The notes beneath the pieces were generated by a model, which worked only from the letters and a program-made list of their open reading frames with translations, did no database searches and was not told the origin of the DNA. Both the position numbers and the translations under genes were made by a program. 34,943 nt of DNA from Neurospora tetrasperma FGSC 2508 (Eukaryota; Ascomycota; Sordariomycetes; Sordariales; Sordariaceae): NCBI RefSeq assembly GCF_000213175.1, contig NW_009799179.1:3096768-3131710 (forward strand), read 5' to 3'. Below, piece after piece: positions 30,118 to 34,943 of the stretch (the first letter of the stretch is position 1; the number at the start of each line of letters is the position of its first letter).

Positions 30118-31499
30118 ATTAAACTAAAGTATTTAAGAGTAGGCGAATATCATCCGAGAATAGAATGATTAATATATTATTATTAATATTTTTATTCCTA
30201 ATTTTAGTATTAATACAATAAGTTTTAATACTTATATATAGTATTATATTAAGATTAGCTTAGGGTTTATATAGAACGTCGCAACGATTCTATAATTTAT
30301 AGGTCGTTTATATTGAATTAGGTAAATTAAGACAGTTAAATAGTACTTCTTATAAATTAATAGGACCATCTCTAATAAGTAAGAGGAAAGAATTATTTAA
30401 AAGGTTCGTAATTAGTTATCCCCCTTATAGGATTTAGATTTACTATATTAATTTTTATTTTAGTAGGTCTATATACTACAACCCTCCTTTACCTTCTAGA
30501 GATATATTAAATTGATAATATTTAAATTAATTATTATTTATAAATTTATAAAAGTCCTTTTGAATTACAATTTTAATTAGTTTATTTAAGTTATAAAACC
30601 CCTTTAAGAAATAGGAGGTATTTATATTAGTTTATATTTATAAAATCGGTATAATATATTTTTATATTATTACTTACTATATAGAGAATTAAAATAAGTT
30701 TGAGGTTAACTCTAAGTATGAAAATTTAATACGTTTTCTTCCTATTATTAGGCTTATAATTATAGATTTAAATAATATAACGGATAAAAATATAATAGCT
30801 ATAAAGGTCCTTCGTATTACTAATATAGGGCTATCCCTATTAGAGTTTTAAATTATACACTATTTAAAAAATTTAGCCTAAGTACTAATTAGATCGTTAT
30901 AATTGGAATTAATAATTCGAATTAATTAATAGAAGGTATTTATAGAGAAGATAAGTTAGGAGGAGTATAAGGTCGGTAAATCGGAAATTATCACCTATAT
31001 TAATAATTAGAGGGTAATAATTATAATAAAAGTAAATATTTTACTTATACCTTTTAAAAAGTAATATAGGTTATTAATTAATAATATTTCTTTACCGTTT
31101 AAATAGCCCCGGTCTAATAGCGGACAACTATAATTAGCTAATTAAATTAAAGATATTAGAATTTATTCTAGCGGTAAATAACTTAAACTATTACCTCCTA
31201 ATAATAATTTTAATAAAAATATAAGAGTAAATATTGAGAATATCGTAGTTCCGTCTAGCGATGAACTTAAAGTACTACCCCTCGATAATAATTTTAGTAA
31301 AAATATTGGAATTTAGTCTAATAGTAACTTAATTCTATTTAACTATCCTAAAGATAATAATAATATTAAAATAGACGGTTAGAATAATATTATAGCGGAG
31401 GATTACGCCCCTATTCTAACTACTCTAATTATTATTAATATTATTAATACGATTAACGCTACTAATAATTTAATAAACTTTCCTCCTAATAATATTTAA
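30118..31499 (+). pseudogene. Unidentified degraded gene with acidic C-terminus
   Basis: One frame up to about 30403 (GLYRTS, YIELGKL, LNSTSYKLIGPSLISKRK) and a second from about 30465 (SIYYNPPLPSRDIL, NKFEVNSKYENLIRFLPIIR, KVLRITNIGLSLLEF, EEYKVGKSEIITYINN). The C-terminal 110 codons are rich in Asp/Asn/Ser/Pro and end at a TAA at 31497. A candidate intron between the two parts carries a single right hairpin arm at 30420. No family recognised; this could be the 3' part of the same large gene as the two preceding blocks. Confidence 0.42.
30419..30437 (-). repeat. Hairpin-family right arm P7
   Basis: TCCCCCTTATAGGATTTAG matches the right-arm consensus. No good left arm lies within 60 nt. TTTTAG ends 26 nt further on. 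Confidence 0.55.
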
Positions 31500-31527
31500 T
31501 AATATTAAGGTTTATATTATATTATTT

Positions 31528-31560
31528 AAATCTAATAGGGGGACGCCCCTTATTGGATTT
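31528..31560. repeat. Hairpin P8
   Basis: AAATCTAATAGGGGG (31528-31542) and CCCCTTATTGGATTT (31546-31560) flank a 3-nt loop. Two mismatches of 15, both transitions. It lies 28 nt after the stop at 31499. A lone right arm, CCCCCTATTGGATTTAAT, follows at 31645-31662. Confidence 0.7.
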
Positions 31561-32796
31561 AATAATAGGAGATATATTTAATTAATTATAACCTAAGGAA
31601 TATAAAGGTTATATAATAAGTAAAGTTCTTCGCCTATAGTTTAACCCCCTATTGGATTTAATAGGAATTATAATTAGTTTAGGACCTAATATTACTATAA
31701 AGGTATAGCCGAAATAAATAATAAATATTAATAGCTGTAAAGGGAGTTAATATTAAGGAGGATTTTAGGACTATTTTAGGGAAAGGATTTATAGAAGTAC
31801 TTATATTAGATATTTTCCAGCCCGGGATTAACTTTCCTTCTAATATTACTAATTCTATATAAGCCTATAGTATAAAAAAGGTACTAAATTTATTTACTCT
31901 CTAATAACGCCCGCCTTTATATATATAATATTATTTTAATACTATAAGTAAAAATGACTTTTCCTAAATCGAAACCCGAATTACCTTTACTTTTTTACTT
32001 TAATATTCTCTAACTTATATTTTTTAATATTAAATTTAACTACGCTAAGTATTAATAATTAGGCCTTTAATATATTTATAGACCTACTATAGTAATTGCC
32101 CTATTAATTTATTTAATTATATAAAGTTATTTAGTAGTAAATTGATTCCCGCTATATTTCTAAGCCTAGTATAATTAATTATAATAGTAGTTAATAGTTA
32201 TATAGTAGCGACGGACTAACGGATATAAGATTATAATATTAGGGTTAATAATATTTTAATTAGTAAAGACTTATATTAATAGCCTATACTATATTACTCT
32301 AATCCTAAAAGATTGTTTTCCTTCCTTATTTGGCGAGTTAATAATATACGAAATAAATAGGTTTAAATTATAATTTATATTTATATATTAATTTTATATT
32401 TTACTCCCTCCTAGTAGATTAAGAGGGCTTTATATATATATAATATTAAATTATAATATCGGTATATAATAAATACGGTATTATATATTCGAGTAAATAG
32501 TTCGATATTTGTATTGCCTATATACTACCTACCTACGGCCGCTTTAACAATTATTTTTAATTACGAAATAAATTAAATTCCTTTTAATTTAAATATAGAG
32601 ACCGTCCTTAACTTCTCCTAATATTATAAAGAGTTTCCGAATATAAAGTTAGTCCTATCCGTCTACGCTATACCTAACAGTAATTTAATATCGTCTCTTC
32701 TATTTATAATTTATTTAATTTATAATATTATATTATTAAAGAGTTGTATAGCCGATTGGAATCGTAGGAAAGTCCTTTATCGTCCTATTCCCGATT

Positions 32797-33115
32797 CTTC
32801 TAAGGATTATAAATAGGTACGTTAAATATTAAATTTAATTCTCTCTATATATTTTTTTCAATTCGGTCCTCCCTATAATAATAGTAGGTAGGTTCGTTAT
32901 AAATAAGTTAAAATTCGATGAATATAGATTTAAATTAAGACTAGTGAAATTACTTTATAGGTTTATTTCTAGTATTATTATTTTAAATTCCTATAAGTAT
33001 TACAATTCTTCTAAGGACTATAGATAGGTATATTAAATATTAAGTTTAATTCTCCCTATATATCCTTTTAGTTCGGTTTTCCTTACGATAGTAGTAGGTA
33101 GGTTCATTATAAATA
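32797..33115 (+). repeat. Direct repeat of about 110 bp, period about 211 bp
   Basis: The unit starting TTCTAAGGATTATAAATAGG near 32797 recurs near 33008 as TTCTAAGGACTATAGATAGG, and both copies end in GTAGGTAGGTTC[G/A]TTATAAATAA. Both read as SSKDY..V..IL.LIL in the plus frame, so the duplication was in the coding sequence before RIP. Most differences are transitions. Confidence 0.7.
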
Positions 33116-33429
33116 AATTGCATTTAATAAAATAGCTATATATTAATTAAATACTACGAATAGATTAAGTCGTAAGAGAGGTTACTTTAAATACTCTAAT
33201 ATAATTAACTATAATAAAAATACAGATTGCTATAAAGTAAAATTATTTTAAATTATTATATTTATACAATTAAATTCTATTAACCTTTATTTAACCCCCG
33301 GCTAATTTTATTATATAATTAGTAAACGCCCCAATTATTTCGGGCTAGATATTATAAGCCTTACTTATTTAAAGCGAATAACCGATACTTATATATAATT
33401 TATTTAATTATATCGGTACTAACTACGAT

Positions 33430-33431
<2 letters not shown>

Positions 33432-33460
<29 letters not shown>
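33432..33460 (+). repeat. TAA/AAT trinucleotide microsatellite
   Basis: About nine and a half copies of TAA, reading as polyasparagine in the coding-like frame. The pre-RIP form may have been mixed AAC/GAT/AAT codons. Confidence 0.85.
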
Positions 33461-33890
33461 GCGGTAATAGTAATGATAATAGTAAGGGTAGTAATAATAC
33501 GTTAAGGCTAATATAGAAGAAGCCCTATTTAACGGAAGGGAATAATAGTATTTCGAAGAGGAGGAGGTTTAAGAAGAAGGTTTAAAAAGAATAGAATAAA
33601 ATTAAAAAGGCCTAGTAAATAAAGTTATAATAAAGTGGAAGCTGGCAATTTAATTTTATATATAATAATTTATAGGGGGGTTAAGTAAGAAGATTTCTTT
33701 ATTATATTATTTTAAGGGTATTATATATCAATACGGATATTTATAGGAGAATTTATATATTCCGAATATTAATTCTAAAGACCTCCCCTTTGTAATTATA
33801 TAAATTAATTATATTACCCCGACCTTTTAAAGTATCTAATTCCATTTTAAACGTATTTAATTAATATATAAAAACTATATTTTTTCATCT

Positions 33891-34434
33891 TACTAATTAA
33901 ATTATTGGGAATTTATTAATAGTCTATTTATATTTACTATTTTAGAATATTATAAACCCTTAATTTAGATAATTATTTTTACTATTCTACCCGAATATAA
34001 TATTAAAGGTATTAAGTATAGTATATTATAATTATACTTCCGGTCGAATATTTTTAACCTATTTATATCAATTCGTAAATACTATTATAAACTGGAATTA
34101 GTATTATACTTTTTAATAAAATTTCGGGAATATTAGACTAATAATATTATTAAGTATATACCCTAATATTTTATTAATTAGTTAATAGCGTTTCGTACGC
34201 TATATTCGGATCCGAAGTAGTTTTATTATATTAATATATTTGAAATTAATAATAGTAATCTCTCTTAGAACTATAAGTAAGAGATTTTCAATAGTATATT
34301 AGGATTATAAAACTACTTACCGACTTTAACCCTAACTTACTATTTATATTACTATACGTATAAGGAATTCCTATTGTATATTAACCTATTTAAAATAAAG
34401 GCTATATTTTATATTAATTTTAAATAAAATTAAT
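33891..34434 (+). pseudogene. Unidentified degraded coding-like stretch
   Basis: A frame with TAA/TAG stops only shows NYWEFINSLFIFTILEYYK, TILPEYNIKGIKYS, IAFRTLYSDPK, FEINNSNLS and NYLPTLTLTYYLYY. Family unknown. It may be part of the preceding region. Support is compositional only. Confidence 0.3.
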
Positions 34435-34943
34435 TAAAATAATTAGAATTATAGTATAAAATAAATAAAAAGATAAGCAATAAACTAATTAAATATTACT
34501 TCATATTTATACCCCCCCCTAATTCTATTTAAATTAGTATAACTATAAATAATACTATTACCTTCCGGTATATACTACCCTTAATATATATTTTTTAAAT
34601 ACTTTTAAAAGATACTATTAATTTAAAGAAATTGTAGTATAGTAACTAAAGTATAATAATATTATTAATTACAACTTTCATAATATATATATCCAATTCT
34701 CAATATAAGTAACTATTAACTTTATTAATATATTAAATCGAATTTATTTATTTAAATAAAATTATAGAGAAATAATTGAAGGTATAGAGGTTAGGGTAAA
34801 GAAGGTAATCTAAAGTAGAATAATAGTAGAAATAACTATAGTAAACGATATATTGGAAATAAAAGTGAAGAGTATAGAATAAAATACTATAAAGGTTATT
34901 AGAACCTTTTAAGAATCGATAGAAGAGGTCTAAATTAATATTT
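34435..34943. other. RIP-mutated DNA to the window end, nothing assigned
   Basis: Very AT-rich with a C run near 34511-34518. No telomere repeat, no clear frame. The RIP-mutated domain continues past the window edge. Confidence 0.5.

Larger units (their letters stand above)
31951..33640 (+). pseudogene. Degraded coding-like region with Asn repeat and basic motif
   Basis: A plausible start, ATGACTTTTCC near 31953, opens MTFPKSKPELPLL but the frame is soon lost. At 32797-33115 two protein-level repeats occur (see the direct repeat). Around 33430 a frame reads a run of Asn, then NSGNSNDNSKGSNN, then KKPYLTEGNNSISKRRRFKKK, which resembles an acidic/Asn linker followed by a nuclear localisation signal. 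I cannot assign a family or say whether this is one gene. Confidence 0.35.

Noticed and set aside
23201-31662. CRISPR-like array
   Set aside because: Hairpins recur but spacing is 0.5-3 kb and irregular, arms vary, there are no uniform spacers, and the genome is eukaryotic.
19040-34943. Mitochondrial DNA insertion or mitochondrial plasmid
   Set aside because: The low GC fits, but CpA/TpG depletion with retained CpG, a hAT transposase and a helicase remnant show nuclear RIP instead. No mitochondrial gene was seen.
34435-34943. Telomere end
   Set aside because: No tandem TTAGGG/CCCTAA repeat is present; isolated TTAGGG hexamers occur only by chance.

Overview
The window looks like nuclear DNA from a filamentous ascomycete, most likely Neurospora or a close Sordariaceae relative. 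The left 18.7 kb is an ordinary gene-rich segment: compact genes, short GT..AG introns (50-144 nt), CTAAC-type branch sites, and an intron-containing nuclear tRNA. From memory, the gene order beta-mannosidase / xylitol dehydrogenase / two folylpolyglutamate synthases / Mic60 / Rab5 resembles a stretch of the N. crassa genome; I could not run a search. The right 16 kb (about 19.0 kb to the end) is AT-rich, almost without CpA and TpG but with CpG kept. That is the signature of repeat-induced point mutation (RIP).

Layout. 1-890: poly-C tandem repeat and upstream DNA. 891-2105 (+): Rab4-type GTPase with a threonine at the catalytic glutamine position. 3554-6180 (+): intracellular GH2 beta-mannosidase. 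6448-7660 (-): NAD-dependent xylitol dehydrogenase. 9061-9169 (-): tRNA-Leu(CAG) with a 27-nt intron. 9709-11304 (+) and 11493-13322 (-): two diverged folylpolyglutamate synthases lying tail to tail, the second with a mitochondrial presequence and a probable internal cytosolic start. 13781-15943 (-): MICOS subunit Mic60. 16988-17832 (-): Rab5/Vps21-type GTPase. 18743-22280: a hAT DNA transposon with imperfect terminal inverted repeats and an 8-bp target-site duplication; its transposase is riddled with RIP stops but keeps one frame. 22.3 kb to the end: RIP-degraded coding remains, including a recognisable RecQ-like helicase and several blocks I could not assign.

The live genes are housekeeping functions: endosomal traffic (Rab4, Rab5), mannan and pentose use (mannosidase, xylitol dehydrogenase), folate polyglutamylation in cytosol and mitochondria, and inner-membrane architecture (Mic60). 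I see no joint cluster function. The most unusual signal is a family of at least seven related hairpins with the core AAATCCTATAGGGG / CCCCTATAGGATTT. They recur every 0.5-3 kb in the degraded block, at joints between coding-like stretches, and several sit between plausible splice sites. They may be introner-like elements, a small MITE family, or 3'-end structures of a decayed mobile element.
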